This document shows positions 8,535 to 16,591 of a DNA stretch of 64,000 bases, piece after piece. The notes under the pieces are model-generated. The model did not search any database, had not been told where the DNA came from, and worked only from the letters and a program-made list of their open reading frames with translations. The number at the start of each line of letters is the position of its first letter. The first letter of the stretch is position 1. The DNA lies in the NCBI GenBank assembly GCA_002695005.1, contig NZNT01000029.1:496001-560000 (forward strand), given 5' to 3'. The position numbers and the translations under genes were made by a program. This stretch comes from Maritimibacter sp. GTDB lineage: Bacteria > Pseudomonadota > Alphaproteobacteria > Rhodobacterales > Rhodobacteraceae.

Positions 8535-9109
8535 TTGCCGGACTTCCTCACTTGCATCCCTGAGTTCACGACCGCCATCGTGGCGCTGTCGGTGATTTCG
8601 AGGCTTTCCTCATCAGACAGCTTGAGCAGCTCGGTCAACCGCGAACGGCCCCGGTTGATTCGGCTCTTGATCGTCCCGATGGCGACGCCACAGGTCTCGG
8701 CAGCTTCCTCATAGGACATGCCGGACGCGCCGACGAGGATCAGCGCCTCGCGCTGTTCCACCGGCAGTTCGGCGAAGACCTTTTCGAAATCGGCGAGCGC
8801 GAGGCGCCCGTCGTGATGCGGTTTCTCGGACAGTGTCTGCGCCATCGCGCCGTCCACATCCTCGACCTCGCGCTTTTTCTTGCGAAGGTCCGAGTAGAAC
8901 GTGTTGCGCAGGATGGTGAACAGCCATGCACGCAGGTTGGTCCCCGGTTTGAACTTGTCGAAATTCTTCCACGCCTTGACGATGGTGTCCTGCACCAGGT
9001 CGTCAGCGGCCGCGGAATTTCGCGTCAGACTCGCAGCAAAGGCACGCATCGCCGGCAGATGCTCGACGACGGCCTCGCGCGGGTCGACGGGACTGTTGTC
9101 ATTCGCCAT
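8531..9109 (-). CDS. ecfG: EcfG-type RNA polymerase sigma factor (general stress response)
   Basis: 192 residues. Region sigma-2 spans about 15-85 (ADDLVQDTIVKAW, then NLRAWLFTILRNTF) and sigma-4 about 105-160 (LPVEQREALILVGASGMSYE with the helix-turn-helix EEAAETCGVAIGTIKSRI). These are the hallmarks of the EcfG subgroup. It would direct RNA polymerase to GGAAC-N16/17-CGTT promoters, several of which are found close by. The start overlaps the end of nepR by 11 bases, which couples sigma and anti-sigma production. Confidence 0.92.
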   Translation of the reverse strand: MANDNSPVDPREAVVEHLPAMRAFAASLTRNSAAADDLVQDTIVKAWKNFDKFKPGTNLRAWLFTILRNTFYSDLRKKKREVEDVDGAMAQTLSEKPHHDGRLALADFEKVFAELPVEQREALILVGASGMSYEEAAETCGVAIGTIKSRINRGRSRLTELLKLSDEESLEITDSATMAVVNSGMQVRKSGN

Positions 9110-9263
9110 GCTTGGACCCCTGATCCTGGTCCTTCAGCTTGGACAGCAAGTCCATGAACTTGTCGGGCACATCTTCTTCGAGCGTGCGTTGGAAAACCTT
9201 ACGGAGATTTTCGTCGATCTGTTCGGCGAGAGGATCCTCTCCTTCGATGTCTTTTTCCGTCAT
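9099..9263 (-). CDS. nepR: NepR anti-sigma factor
   Basis: 54 residues. The central helix carries the NepR pattern IDENLRKVFQRTLEEDVPDKF followed by a Leu-rich helix. NepR binds and holds EcfG until phosphorylated PhyR takes it away. The ATG at 9261-9263 is the only one giving a protein of family length; the frame stays open far upstream but that stretch is antisense to phyR. No convincing ribosome site is seen. Overlaps ecfG by 11 bases and is divergent from phyR, the classical arrangement. Confidence 0.9.
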   Translation of the reverse strand: MTEKDIEGEDPLAEQIDENLRKVFQRTLEEDVPDKFMDLLSKLKDQDQGSKHGE

Positions 9264-9317
9264 GTGTGTCCGCGTCCCATTCCGTGCTGCCTCACAGCGC
9301 TTTTTTTTCAAACTGCT

Positions 9318-9342
9318 GGAACCAAACCAGCAAGTCGGCGTT
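9318..9342 (+). promoter_or_regulatory. EcfG promoter of phyR
   Basis: GGAAC at 9318-9322, a 16-base spacer and CGTT at 9339-9342: an exact consensus match, with the -10 ending 41 bases before the phyR ATG. It implies positive autoregulation of the circuit. Confidence 0.75.
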
Positions 9343-9349
9343 TTGTTCC
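9325..9349 (-). promoter_or_regulatory. Possible EcfG promoter of nepR-ecfG, overlapping the phyR promoter
   Basis: On the minus strand GGAAC (9349-9345), 16 bases, then GGTT (9328-9325), one mismatch in the -10. It faces away from and overlaps the phyR promoter, and lies about 60 bases before the nepR start. Confidence 0.45.
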
Positions 9350-9383
9350 AGACGACGTGAAAAAATTGGGGAAAAAAACAGGG

Positions 9384-10202
9384 ATGGATGGGATGCCCGA
9401 CTCCGAGACAGAATTTCTTTCCGTGAAGGTCGCTGCGCTTCTGCCGTATCTGCGGCGATATGCGCGTGCGCTGACCGGAAGCCAGAAGACCGGCGACACC
9501 TATGCGGCCGCCACGCTTGAGGCGCTGCTCGAAGACCGCTCGGTTTTCGATCTCGGCCTTGACCACAAGGTCGCGCTCTTCCGCGCCTTTCATCAGATCT
9601 GGTCGAGCTCCGGCTCGCCGGTCGACACCGGCGAGGAGGGGATGCACGAACGTGCGCAGCGCCACCTTGCCAAGCTCACCACCAACACCCGCGAGGCGCT
9701 TCTCCTCTATACGGTCGAGGAGTTTCCGACCGCGGACATCGCGCAGATCATGGAGATGCCGGCCGACGAGGTGAACCACCTGATCGGCGTCGCGCGCAAG
9801 GAGATGGAAGACAGCGTGAAGGGCCGTGTCCTCGTCATCGAGGACGAAGCGATCATCGCGATGGATCTTCAGGACATCGTGGCCGACATGGGCCATGCGA
9901 TCACCGGCGTCGCCCGGACCGAGCGCGGGGCGGTGGATCTGGCCGGGAAAGAGACCCCGGATCTGATCCTGTCGGACATCCAGCTTGCCGATGGCTCCTC
10001 CGGTATCGACGCCGTGAACGCGATCCTGAAAAGCGCGGGGGATGTTCCCGTGATCTTCATCACCGCTTTCCCCGAACGGCTGTTGACCGGCGACCGGCCC
10101 GAGCCGGCCTTCGTCATCACCAAACCCTATTCCGAGGATCAGGTCCGCTCTGCGGTCAGCCAGGCGATGTTCTTCGCATCGACCGAAACGCTGCATACCT
10201 GA
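9384..10202 (+). CDS. phyR: PhyR response regulator/anti-anti-sigma factor
   Basis: 272 residues. The N-terminal half (about 10-140) imitates an EcfG sigma factor (LLPYLRRYARALTGSQKTGD, ADIAQIMEMPADEV), the part that captures NepR. The C-terminal receiver (about 147-265) has the acidic pair in VIEDEA, the phospho-acceptor Asp198 (LILSDIQL), Thr227 and Lys247 (ITKPYS). Phosphorylation opens the protein to bind NepR and release EcfG. The start is ATG 9384 or 9393; the earlier one is given. An ideal EcfG promoter is upstream and a terminator follows. Confidence 0.93.
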   Translation: MDGMPDSETEFLSVKVAALLPYLRRYARALTGSQKTGDTYAAATLEALLEDRSVFDLGLDHKVALFRAFHQIWSSSGSPVDTGEEGMHERAQRHLAKLTTNTREALLLYTVEEFPTADIAQIMEMPADEVNHLIGVARKEMEDSVKGRVLVIEDEAIIAMDLQDIVADMGHAITGVARTERGAVDLAGKETPDLILSDIQLADGSSGIDAVNAILKSAGDVPVIFITAFPERLLTGDRPEPAFVITKPYSEDQVRSAVSQAMFFASTETLHT

Positions 10203-10227
10203 CCCCCGGTTCCCTCGAAGGTGCGAA

Positions 10228-10263
10228 AGGCGGCGTCCCCCCTCGGGGCGTCGCCTTTTTTTT
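10228..10263 (+). terminator. Rho-independent terminator of phyR
   Basis: Imperfect GC stem between AGGCGGCGTCCCC (from 10228) and GGGGCGTCGCCT, followed directly by an eight-T run ending at 10263. It lies 25 bases after the phyR stop. Confidence 0.8.
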
Positions 10264-10275
10264 GGCGCGCAAACA

Positions 10276-10306
10276 CGAAAAAACGGGGCGCCCGATGGAC
10301 GCCCCG
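10276..10306 (-). terminator. Rho-independent terminator of the DUF1328 gene
   Basis: On the minus strand CGGGGCG, a 9-base loop, CGCCCCG (10306-10284), then TTTTTTC. It lies 25 bases past the stop of the DUF1328 gene and faces the phyR terminator. Confidence 0.75.
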
Positions 10307-10330
10307 CTTTGGTGTTTCAATGTGCCTCGC

Positions 10331-10501
10331 TTACACGCGCCGGCCACGGACCGCGCGGGCGATGAGCGCCACGACGAACAGCACGAGGAACACGAAGAAC
10401 AGAATCTGCGCGATCCCGGCGGAAGCCGAGGCGATCCCGCCGAAACCGAAGACGGCGGCGATAATCGCGATGACGAGGAATGTCAGAGCCCAACCGAGCA
10501 T
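10331..10501 (-). CDS. DUF1328-family small membrane protein (YtjA-like)
   Basis: 56 residues, easily missed because of its size. The reading [20 protein letters not shown] followed by a small-residue loop [12 protein letters not shown], a second helix and the basic end RAVRGRRV is the DUF1328 pattern: two helices forming a hairpin in the membrane. The role is unknown. The ATG at 10499-10501 has a perfect AAGGAGG ribosome site. A perfect EcfG promoter lies 65 bases upstream and a terminator follows, so it looks like a stand-alone stress gene. Confidence 0.88.
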   Translation of the reverse strand: MLGWALTFLVIAIIAAVFGFGGIASASAGIAQILFFVFLVLFVVALIARAVRGRRV

Positions 10502-10565
10502 GACGAACCCTCCTTTTCTCTGGTTACAAACAAAGGCGTCGCGGGGACGCCGTGATTGTGGGGGA

Positions 10566-10591
10566 AACGGTTAGGTGGATCGGAAAGTTCC
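10566..10591 (-). promoter_or_regulatory. EcfG promoter of the DUF1328 gene
   Basis: On the minus strand GGAAC (10591-10587), a 17-base spacer, CGTT (10569-10566): exact consensus. Back-to-back with the promoter at 10616 on the other strand. Confidence 0.75.
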
Positions 10592-10615
10592 AGCGAAAAG
10601 AATCCCTTGGATGAC

Positions 10616-10640
10616 GGAACACCTCCTACGCGCACGCGTT
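10616..10640 (+). promoter_or_regulatory. EcfG promoter of the DUF883/holin-like operon
   Basis: GGAAC at 10616-10620, a 16-base spacer and CGTT at 10637-10640: exact consensus. The -10 ends 40 bases before the DUF883 ATG at 10680. Confidence 0.75.
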
Positions 10641-10679
10641 GAACACCCAAATGGACAGACACCCAAAAGGAGCTATCCA

Positions 10680-11027
10680 ATGGCAACCGCCACACCGACC
10701 ACCACGACCACTGCCGGGCGCAACGGCATGGACAAGGACGTCAAGGATCTGCAGGCGCAGATCGAGCAACTCAAGGGCGACGTGTCCGAGTTGACCACGA
10801 CGCTGCGCGACGTGGGCAACTCCACCGCCGCCGAATACAAGACCCGCGCCAAGAAGACCGCGAAGAAGGCGCGCGCCAAGGGCCAGAAGGCCGCACAGGA
10901 CGCGCAGGACAGCGCCGCCGCCTATTATCGCACTGCCGAAGGCCAGGTGCGTGAGAACCCGGCAGCCGCCGTGGGGATCGCCGCCGGCGTCGGCTTCATG
11001 GTGGGTCTGTTCCTGAGCCGCAAATGA
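10680..11027 (+). CDS. DUF883-family (ElaB/YqjD-like) membrane-anchored protein
   Basis: 115 residues. A Thr/Ala-rich start is followed by a coiled-coil-like segment (DVKDLQAQIEQLKGDVSEL), a Lys/Ala-rich stretch, and a C-terminal membrane anchor of the ElaB/YqjD type (ENPAAAVGIAAGVGFMVGLF, ending LSRK). In enterobacteria these inner-membrane proteins are stationary-phase induced and some bind ribosomes; whether this one does is unknown. The ATG 10680 follows AAGGAGC. It overlaps the next gene by ATGA and sits behind an EcfG promoter. Confidence 0.87.
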   Translation: MATATPTTTTTAGRNGMDKDVKDLQAQIEQLKGDVSELTTTLRDVGNSTAAEYKTRAKKTAKKARAKGQKAAQDAQDSAAAYYRTAEGQVRENPAAAVGIAAGVGFMVGLFLSRK

Positions 11028-11413
11028 TTGCGGCAATTGAATACCGCGTAAGGCTTGCCATTCGCCGCACCATGTTTGGTGTGGCGAGTGGCATCCTTTT
11101 GTTCGTGGGGATCGCGTTTCTCGCGGTCGCGGGCTGGATCGCCCTGTCGGAGTTTTTCGACACGCTGCAACTCGCCCTGATTTTCGGTGGTGTGTTCGTG
11201 GGGCTTGGCCTGATCATGCTGGCCATGACGCGCACCAACAAGGCGGCCGTGAAGATGGCGCCGAGTGTGCACGCGCCCGCCTCGACGGCGGCGCCCGCTG
11301 CGGGCATGGCAGCCGTCGGCGGCCTCAGCGCGGCCTTCGTGCAGGGCATCACCGCCGGGATGGCGGCCGGCAAGGGCCACACGCCGCCGGAGGACGATCA
11401 CCCGTATCACTGA
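11024..11413 (+). CDS. Holin-like (phage_holin_3_6-type) two-helix membrane protein
   Basis: 129 residues with two helices at about 17-41 and 48-68 and an Ala/Gly-rich, proline-containing C-terminal tail ending in PPEDDHPYH. The pattern is that of small proteins annotated as the phage holin superfamily that usually accompany DUF883 genes. There is no phage context here and lysis is not implied; a membrane stress role is more likely. Translationally coupled to the DUF883 gene through the ATGA overlap at 11024-11027. Confidence 0.75.
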   Translation: MIAAIEYRVRLAIRRTMFGVASGILLFVGIAFLAVAGWIALSEFFDTLQLALIFGGVFVGLGLIMLAMTRTNKAAVKMAPSVHAPASTAAPAAGMAAVGGLSAAFVQGITAGMAAGKGHTPPEDDHPYH

Positions 11414-11436
11414 TCTGGAGATTTCCGAAAAGGACG

Positions 11437-11468
11437 CCGCGCCCAGCCATCGCCGGGCGCGGTTTTTC
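11437..11468 (+). terminator. Rho-independent terminator of the DUF883 operon
   Basis: Stem CCGCGCCC (11437-11444) with GGGCGCGG (11455-11462), followed by TTTTT. It is 24 bases after the stop of the holin-like gene. Confidence 0.82.
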
Positions 11469-11488
11469 CTGTGACGGACAGCCGGGCG

Positions 11489-11929
11489 TCAGCCCTCGCG
11501 CACGACGTAAACCGACGCCTTGGTATGGCGCACGACGCGGGCGGCGTTCGGACCCAGAAGGTAATCCGACAGGTCCGGGTCATGGGCGCCCAGCACGATC
11601 AGATCGGCCTTGTCCTTGTCCGCCGCTTTCAGGATTTCCTGATAGGCCTTCCCCACCGCAACGACATGCCGGCATTTCTTGTTGGCCTCTTCGCCCAGAA
11701 CCTTGCCCACCTCGTCGCAGAGCAGCGCGTGGGCATGTTCCACCGCCTTTTCCGTATGGTCCTGCGTGAAATACCCGCCGACCACCGACATGCCGTAATC
11801 CGGCACGACCGTGATGACGTCGAGCTGCGCGCCCTCGGCCTCGGCGATCTTGTGGGCGCGTCGGAGCACCATGGCCTCGGCCTCGGGGCGGTTGATGTCG
11901 ATGGCGCAGAGCACGGTCTTGAGGGTCAT
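11489..11929 (-). CDS. Universal stress protein (UspA family) linked to TRAP transporter
   Basis: 146 residues with the UspA fold: KTVLCAIDINRPEAEAM at the N-terminus, then LIVLGAHDP and the nucleotide-loop region LLGPNAARVVRHTKASVYVV at the end. The ATG at 11927-11929 overlaps the stop of the TRAP permease gene (ATGA), so the two are translated together. A USP gene in the same position (teaD) tunes the ectoine TRAP transporter TeaABC in Halomonas; a similar regulatory role here is inference from position. Confidence 0.87.
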   Translation of the reverse strand: MTLKTVLCAIDINRPEAEAMVLRRAHKIAEAEGAQLDVITVVPDYGMSVVGGYFTQDHTEKAVEHAHALLCDEVGKVLGEEANKKCRHVVAVGKAYQEILKAADKDKADLIVLGAHDPDLSDYLLGPNAARVVRHTKASVYVVREG

Positions 11930-14541
11930 GCCGGCACTCCTTCGCGGGTGGTGGCCGCAGGGGCGCGGCGGGTTTGCAGGAAGGCGATCAGCGCCATGAG
12001 CGCCAGCGCCGGGATGAAGATGAGTTCCTTGGGCATCTGGTCGGCAGGTGCCCGGACCGCCGAGATCGTCACCGGCTCGTCCCCGTAGAAATCGAAGGAG
12101 GACAGCTTGTCCGAAAGCTGCGTGCCGAACATCGGCTCTTCGAGAATGACGTCGTCGCCCTCCTGCATCAGGAGCAGCCCCCATTCGTCGAGGCGGGCCT
12201 GCGCGCCCTCGACCTCGGGCACGGTGAGCACGACGGTCATGTCCTTCATCTCGAGCGTGTCGAAGTCGGGCCCGGAGATCACGACGCGCAGATCACGGCC
12301 CACCGGGGCGTTCTCCACACGTTGTTCAAGCGCGGTAGGCTCGACCTCGTCATAAGGTGGCTGGATCTGGTCCATGAAGAAGCCCGGACGGAACAGCGCG
12401 AAGGCGATGACGAGCATCGCCACCGTCTCCCAGATCCGGTTCTTGGTGAGGAACCAGCCCATCGTCGCAGAGGTGAAGATCAGGATGCCAATGGTGGCCA
12501 CGATGAACACGATGATCCCCTGCGTCAGCGTCACGTCGATCAGCAACAGGTCGGTGTTGAAGATGAACACGAAGGGCAGGGCGACGGTGCGCAGCGAGTA
12601 GAAGAACGCGGTGAAGCCGGTCCTGATCGCGTCGCCCCCCGACACGGCCGCGGCCGCGAAACTGGCCAAGCCCACGGGTGGAGTCACGTCCGCCATGATC
12701 CCGAAGTAGAACACGAACAGGTGGACCGCGATCAGCGGCACGACGAGGCCGGATTGCGCGCCCAGTTCCACGACGACCGCGACCATGAGCGAGGACACGA
12801 CGATGTAGTTCGCCGTGGTCGGCAGGCCCATCCCGAGGATCAGCGACAGGATCGCCACGAAGATCAGCATCAGGATCAGGTTGCCGCCCGACAGGAACTC
12901 GACGAAATCCGCCATCACCTGCCCGATACCCGTCAGCGACACGGTGCCCACGATGATCCCGGCGGTCGCGGTGGCGAGGCCGATCCCGATCATGTTGCGC
13001 GCCCCGTCGATCATACCGCCGATCAGGTCGATGAGCCCGTCCTTGAGCTTGGCGAACGGGTTGGATTCACCCCGGAACATCGCCTTGAGCGACCGTTGGG
13101 TCAGCAGGATGCCGAACAGCAGGAACGTGGCCCAGAAGGCCGACAGACCCGGCGACTTGCGCTCGATCATCAGGAAATAGACCAGCACGATGATCGGCAG
13201 CAGGTAGTAGAGGCCCGATTTGTAGATCTTCGGAATGTCCGGAAGCTCCACGTCCTCGGAATTTGGATCGTCCGGCTCCAGATCATCCACGGTGGAGGCG
13301 AGGTAGATGAGGCCGACATAGACCAGCGCCAGCAGCGCCGCGAGGATCCAGCCCGAGCCGGTCGGAACCATCGAGGTCACGAGGCGGACGGGGAATTGCG
13401 TGATGTAGCACAGGATCGCGAAGCCAGCGAAGAACAGGAACATGCCCAGGATCGTGCGCCACAGTTTCACGACCTTGTTGCCCAGCGTCGGCATCCGCGT
13501 TTTCACCGCTTCGAGGTGCACGATATAGACCAGCGCGATGTAGGAGATGATCGCGGGCAGGAAGGCGTGGGTGATGACCTCGACATAGGAAATGCCGACA
13601 TACTCGACCATCAGGAAGGCCGCGGCCCCCATGACCGGCGGCATGATCTGGCCGTTGACTGATGAGGCCACTTCGACCGCCCCGGCTTTTTCCGACGAGA
13701 ACCCGACCCGCTTCATCAGCGGGATGGTGAAGGTGCCGGTGGTCACGACGTTGGCGATGGACGAGCCGGAGATAAGGCCGGTGGCCGCAGACCCGACGAC
13801 AGCCGCCTTGGCCGGGCCGCCGCGCAGGTGGCCAAGCGCGCCGAACGCCATCTTGATGAAGTAGTTGCCAGCGCCTGCCTTATCGAGCAGCGCGCCGAAG
13901 AGGACGAAAAGGAACACGAACTTGGTCGACACGCCCAGCGCGATGCCGAACACGCCCTCGGACGTGATCCACATATGCGACATGGCCTTGCGCAGCGATG
14001 CGCCCGCCCAGCGGATCGTGTCGGGCACCACTTCGGACGCGCCGAAGAAGACATAGCCCAGAAAGACCAGCGCGAGCACGACCATGACCGGGCCGAGCGT
14101 GCGGTAGGCGGCGATGAAGAGGAGCGTGAGACCGGCGAGCGCGGCATAGGCGTCCGTCTGGTCGGCCAGCCCGCCGGCCTGCACGATCTTTTCATAGAAG
14201 AAGTAGCCGTACAGCGCGAGGATCGCGCCGCCCACGGCAAGTATCCAGTCATACCACGGCACCCTGTCCTTGGGCGCCGAGCGGAACAAAGGATAGGCCA
14301 TCGCGGACAGGAAGATCGCGAAGGCGAGGTGAATCTGGCGCGAGTTGTTGATCGCGTCGGACGGCAGGATATAGGGCGCCCAGGGCGAAGCGAGCAGCAC
14401 CTGGAAGATCGACCAGATCAGCGCGACGGCGGCGATGAAAAGCCCGAGGCCCCCCGGAACGCTGCGCGCGCCACTGTCGGAGGCGGCGACAAGCTCCTGA
14501 AGTTCGTCTTCGTTCAGGCTGCGTTTCTCACTGTCGGACAT
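11926..14541 (-). CDS. TRAP transporter permease, fused small and large subunits (TAXI type)
   Basis: 871 residues with roughly 18-20 membrane helices. The N-terminal part (about 35-190) corresponds to the DctQ-like four-helix subunit; the large DctM-like subunit follows (about 210-660), with GLISGSSIANVVTTGTFTIP and ILGMGLPTTANYIVVSSL as its two characteristic re-entrant loop regions. The last 170 residues (about 690-860) look like the DUF3394 extension seen on TAXI-type permeases. It imports a solute delivered by the periplasmic binding protein encoded just upstream, driven by the Na+ gradient. ATG 14541 is preceded by GGAGGGACA. Confidence 0.92.
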   Translation of the reverse strand: MSDSEKRSLNEDELQELVAASDSGARSVPGGLGLFIAAVALIWSIFQVLLASPWAPYILPSDAINNSRQIHLAFAIFLSAMAYPLFRSAPKDRVPWYDWILAVGGAILALYGYFFYEKIVQAGGLADQTDAYAALAGLTLLFIAAYRTLGPVMVVLALVFLGYVFFGASEVVPDTIRWAGASLRKAMSHMWITSEGVFGIALGVSTKFVFLFVLFGALLDKAGAGNYFIKMAFGALGHLRGGPAKAAVVGSAATGLISGSSIANVVTTGTFTIPLMKRVGFSSEKAGAVEVASSVNGQIMPPVMGAAAFLMVEYVGISYVEVITHAFLPAIISYIALVYIVHLEAVKTRMPTLGNKVVKLWRTILGMFLFFAGFAILCYITQFPVRLVTSMVPTGSGWILAALLALVYVGLIYLASTVDDLEPDDPNSEDVELPDIPKIYKSGLYYLLPIIVLVYFLMIERKSPGLSAFWATFLLFGILLTQRSLKAMFRGESNPFAKLKDGLIDLIGGMIDGARNMIGIGLATATAGIIVGTVSLTGIGQVMADFVEFLSGGNLILMLIFVAILSLILGMGLPTTANYIVVSSLMVAVVVELGAQSGLVVPLIAVHLFVFYFGIMADVTPPVGLASFAAAAVSGGDAIRTGFTAFFYSLRTVALPFVFIFNTDLLLIDVTLTQGIIVFIVATIGILIFTSATMGWFLTKNRIWETVAMLVIAFALFRPGFFMDQIQPPYDEVEPTALEQRVENAPVGRDLRVVISGPDFDTLEMKDMTVVLTVPEVEGAQARLDEWGLLLMQEGDDVILEEPMFGTQLSDKLSSFDFYGDEPVTISAVRAPADQMPKELIFIPALALMALIAFLQTRRAPAATTREGVPA

Positions 14542-14597
14542 TGTCCCTCCGTCCCGGCCGTTCTGGCGCGATGAAATCTGTGTTTCTTATGGGGAGG

Positions 14598-14619
14598 GGA
14601 GGGCGGCGGACCGCCCTCC
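14598..14619 (-). terminator. Intercistronic hairpin between binding protein and permease
   Basis: Perfect stem GGAGGGCGG (14598-14606) and CCGCCCTCC (14611-14619) with a 4-base loop. It is followed on the minus strand by CCCCATAAG rather than a T-run. It likely protects the abundant binding-protein message or attenuates permease expression. Confidence 0.6.
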
Positions 14620-14640
14620 TGATTGGTGTCTGGTCGGAGA

Positions 14641-15609
14641 TTACTCTAGCCAGCCCTGTTCCTGGTAATACTTCTCGGCACCGGCATGGAGCGGCGCGGA
14701 CAGACCGGCGGACGCCATCTCTTCCGGCACGAGGTTCGCAAAGGCCGGGTGCAGACCCGTGAAGTCTTCGAAGTTCTCGAACACCGACGAGACGACGGTG
14801 TAGACCGCGTCTTCGGACACGTTCGACGAGGTGACGAAGGTCGCGCCGACACCGAAGGTCATCGTGTCCTCGTCATTGCCGCGATACATGCCGCCGGGGA
14901 TGGTGGCCGTCCGGTAGAACGAGTTTTCGTCGATCAGGCCCTGAACGGCGTCACCCGCCACTTCGACCAGCACGGAATCGCAGGCGGTGGTCGCCTCCTG
15001 GATCGAGCCGGAGGGGTGACCGACGGTATAGACCATCGCGTCGATCTGGTTGTCGCAGAGCGCGGCGGATTGTTCGGCGGCCTTGAGCTCGGTCGCGAGC
15101 GCGAAGTCGTCCATGGTCCAGCCTTTGGCTTCCATCAGCACTTCCATCGTGCCGCGCTGACCGGAACCGGGGTTGCCGATGTTCACGCGCTTGCCTTGCA
15201 GGTCGTCGAAGGTGGTGATGCCGGAATCGGCGCGGGCGACCACGGTGAAGGGCTCCGGGTGGACCGAGAAAACCGCGCGAAGCTCTTCGAACGGCCCGGC
15301 CTCTTCGAAGCGCGAGGTGCCGTTGTAGGCGTGGTACTGCCAGTCCGACTGGGCGACGCCGAATTCAAGCTCGCCCTCGCGGATCGTGTTGATGTTGTAG
15401 ACCGAGCCGCCGGTGGATTCGACTGAGCAGCGGATGCCGTGGTCGCGGCGTCCCTTGTTGACGAGCCGGCAGATCGCGCCGCCGGTCGGGTAATAGACGC
15501 CCGTGACGCCGCCGGTCCCGATGGTGATGAACTCTTCCTGCGCCATCGCGGGCGCCGTGAAGGCCACCGTCGCGAGGGCGGCAAAGCCCAGTTTGATGTG
15601 TTTCATCAT
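14641..15609 (-). CDS. TAXI-family TRAP transporter solute-binding protein
   Basis: 322 residues, periplasmic. The signal peptide is about residues 1-23 (cleavage after AMA). The mature part opens with EEFITIGTGGVTGVYYPTGG, the family signature, and continues with the VESTGGSVYNI and GVAQSDWQYHAYNGTSRF segments typical of TAXI (TRAP-associated extracytoplasmic immunogenic) proteins. The ligand cannot be read from the sequence; known family members bind glutamate or similar acids. Starts at the first of two adjacent ATGs, with GGGAGAAAAT upstream. Gene order is binding protein, hairpin, permease, USP. Confidence 0.92.
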   Translation of the reverse strand: MMKHIKLGFAALATVAFTAPAMAQEEFITIGTGGVTGVYYPTGGAICRLVNKGRRDHGIRCSVESTGGSVYNINTIREGELEFGVAQSDWQYHAYNGTSRFEEAGPFEELRAVFSVHPEPFTVVARADSGITTFDDLQGKRVNIGNPGSGQRGTMEVLMEAKGWTMDDFALATELKAAEQSAALCDNQIDAMVYTVGHPSGSIQEATTACDSVLVEVAGDAVQGLIDENSFYRTATIPGGMYRGNDEDTMTFGVGATFVTSSNVSEDAVYTVVSSVFENFEDFTGLHPAFANLVPEEMASAGLSAPLHAGAEKYYQEQGWLE

Positions 15610-15640
15610 ATTTTCTCCCGTTGCTTCTGGTTGGTTGACT

Positions 15641-16591
15641 TCAAAGACCGATCACCTCGCCAAGGGCCAGGTTGGCGGTCTCGATATCCGCGATCCGTTC
15701 GGTCGCGGCGGGTCCTGCGCGTTTCGCGACCATGGCCATCAGTGTCTCCACGAAGAACATGGTCGCCACGTAGGACGAAAAGAAATTGGGGCTGTCGGTG
15801 GGCACCACCACCCGCGCCGAGGCATGGCGCAGCGCGGGGCAGGTGTGCGTGTCGGTGACGACGAGGACGAAAGCGCCCCGCGTATGGGCGAATTCGGCAG
15901 CGCGGATCGAGGTGGTCGAAAATGGCGGCTTCGTGATGACGAACAGCGCATCACGGGAATCGAGGTCTGTGACCGCGCTCCCGATGGAGCCGCCCATTCG
16001 CCCGGCGGGCGTCCAGGCGTCACCCAGGAAGTTGCCCATATAGGCCGCGTATTCCGCGATGGCGGTGGAGCCGAGCCCGCCCAGCACGACGACGCGCCGT
16101 GCCTCGTGCAGGTATTTCGCGATTTCCTCGAACCGGCTCGTGTCGAGGGCGTCCACCAGCCCGTCGATATTGGCGACACAGGCATCCCGGCTGCGCGCGA
16201 CAAGGCTGCGGCCCTCGGTGTCGCTTTCGACCTGCAACGCCCCGGCGCGGTCGGCAAAGCTCGAGTGTCGCCGCTCAAGCCGCTTGCGCATACTCTCGCG
16301 CAGCTCCTCGAAGTTCTGGTAGTCGAGCGCCTTGGCGAGCCGGGTGAAGGTGGCGGGCGCGAGGCCCGAATGGTCCGCGACGGCGCGCAGCGAGCGGGTG
16401 GCGGTGTCGAGGGGATTGGCCGCGATGTAATCGCCAGCTTCACGCAGACGGGCGCTGAGGCTGTCATAGGACGTCGCAAGTCGTTCCTCGAAGCTGGTCA
16501 GCACACGCCCCCCGTAACCGTCAAAAGCAGAACCGAGTCGGAGCGTTTCATCTGTTTCATATCTTGTCAACGGTTGAACCATCTGTTTCAT
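15641..16591 (-). CDS. MurR/RpiR-family transcriptional regulator
   Basis: About 316 residues. N-terminal helix-turn-helix domain (about 10-90; TRSLRAVADHSGLAPATFTRLAKALDY) and a C-terminal SIS domain (about 130-270; ARRVVVLGGLGSTAIAEYAAY, then DALFVITKPPFSTTSIRAAE) expected to bind a phosphorylated or carboxylated metabolite. Start at ATG 16591 or 16582; both lie in a 17-bp palindrome that may be the operator. Divergent from the aminotransferase-BKACE operon and upstream of the TRAP genes, so it probably controls both. Confidence 0.88.
   Translation of the reverse strand: MKQMVQPLTRYETDETLRLGSAFDGYGGRVLTSFEERLATSYDSLSARLREAGDYIAANPLDTATRSLRAVADHSGLAPATFTRLAKALDYQNFEELRESMRKRLERRHSSFADRAGALQVESDTEGRSLVARSRDACVANIDGLVDALDTSRFEEIAKYLHEARRVVVLGGLGSTAIAEYAAYMGNFLGDAWTPAGRMGGSIGSAVTDLDSRDALFVITKPPFSTTSIRAAEFAHTRGAFVLVVTDTHTCPALRHASARVVVPTDSPNFFSSYVATMFFVETLMAMVAKRAGPAATERIADIETANLALGEVIGL

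Noticed and set aside
11024-11413. Holin-like gene as a sign of prophage
   Set aside because: No phage structural, integrase or lysis genes nearby; the DUF883 partner and EcfG promoter point to a stress role.
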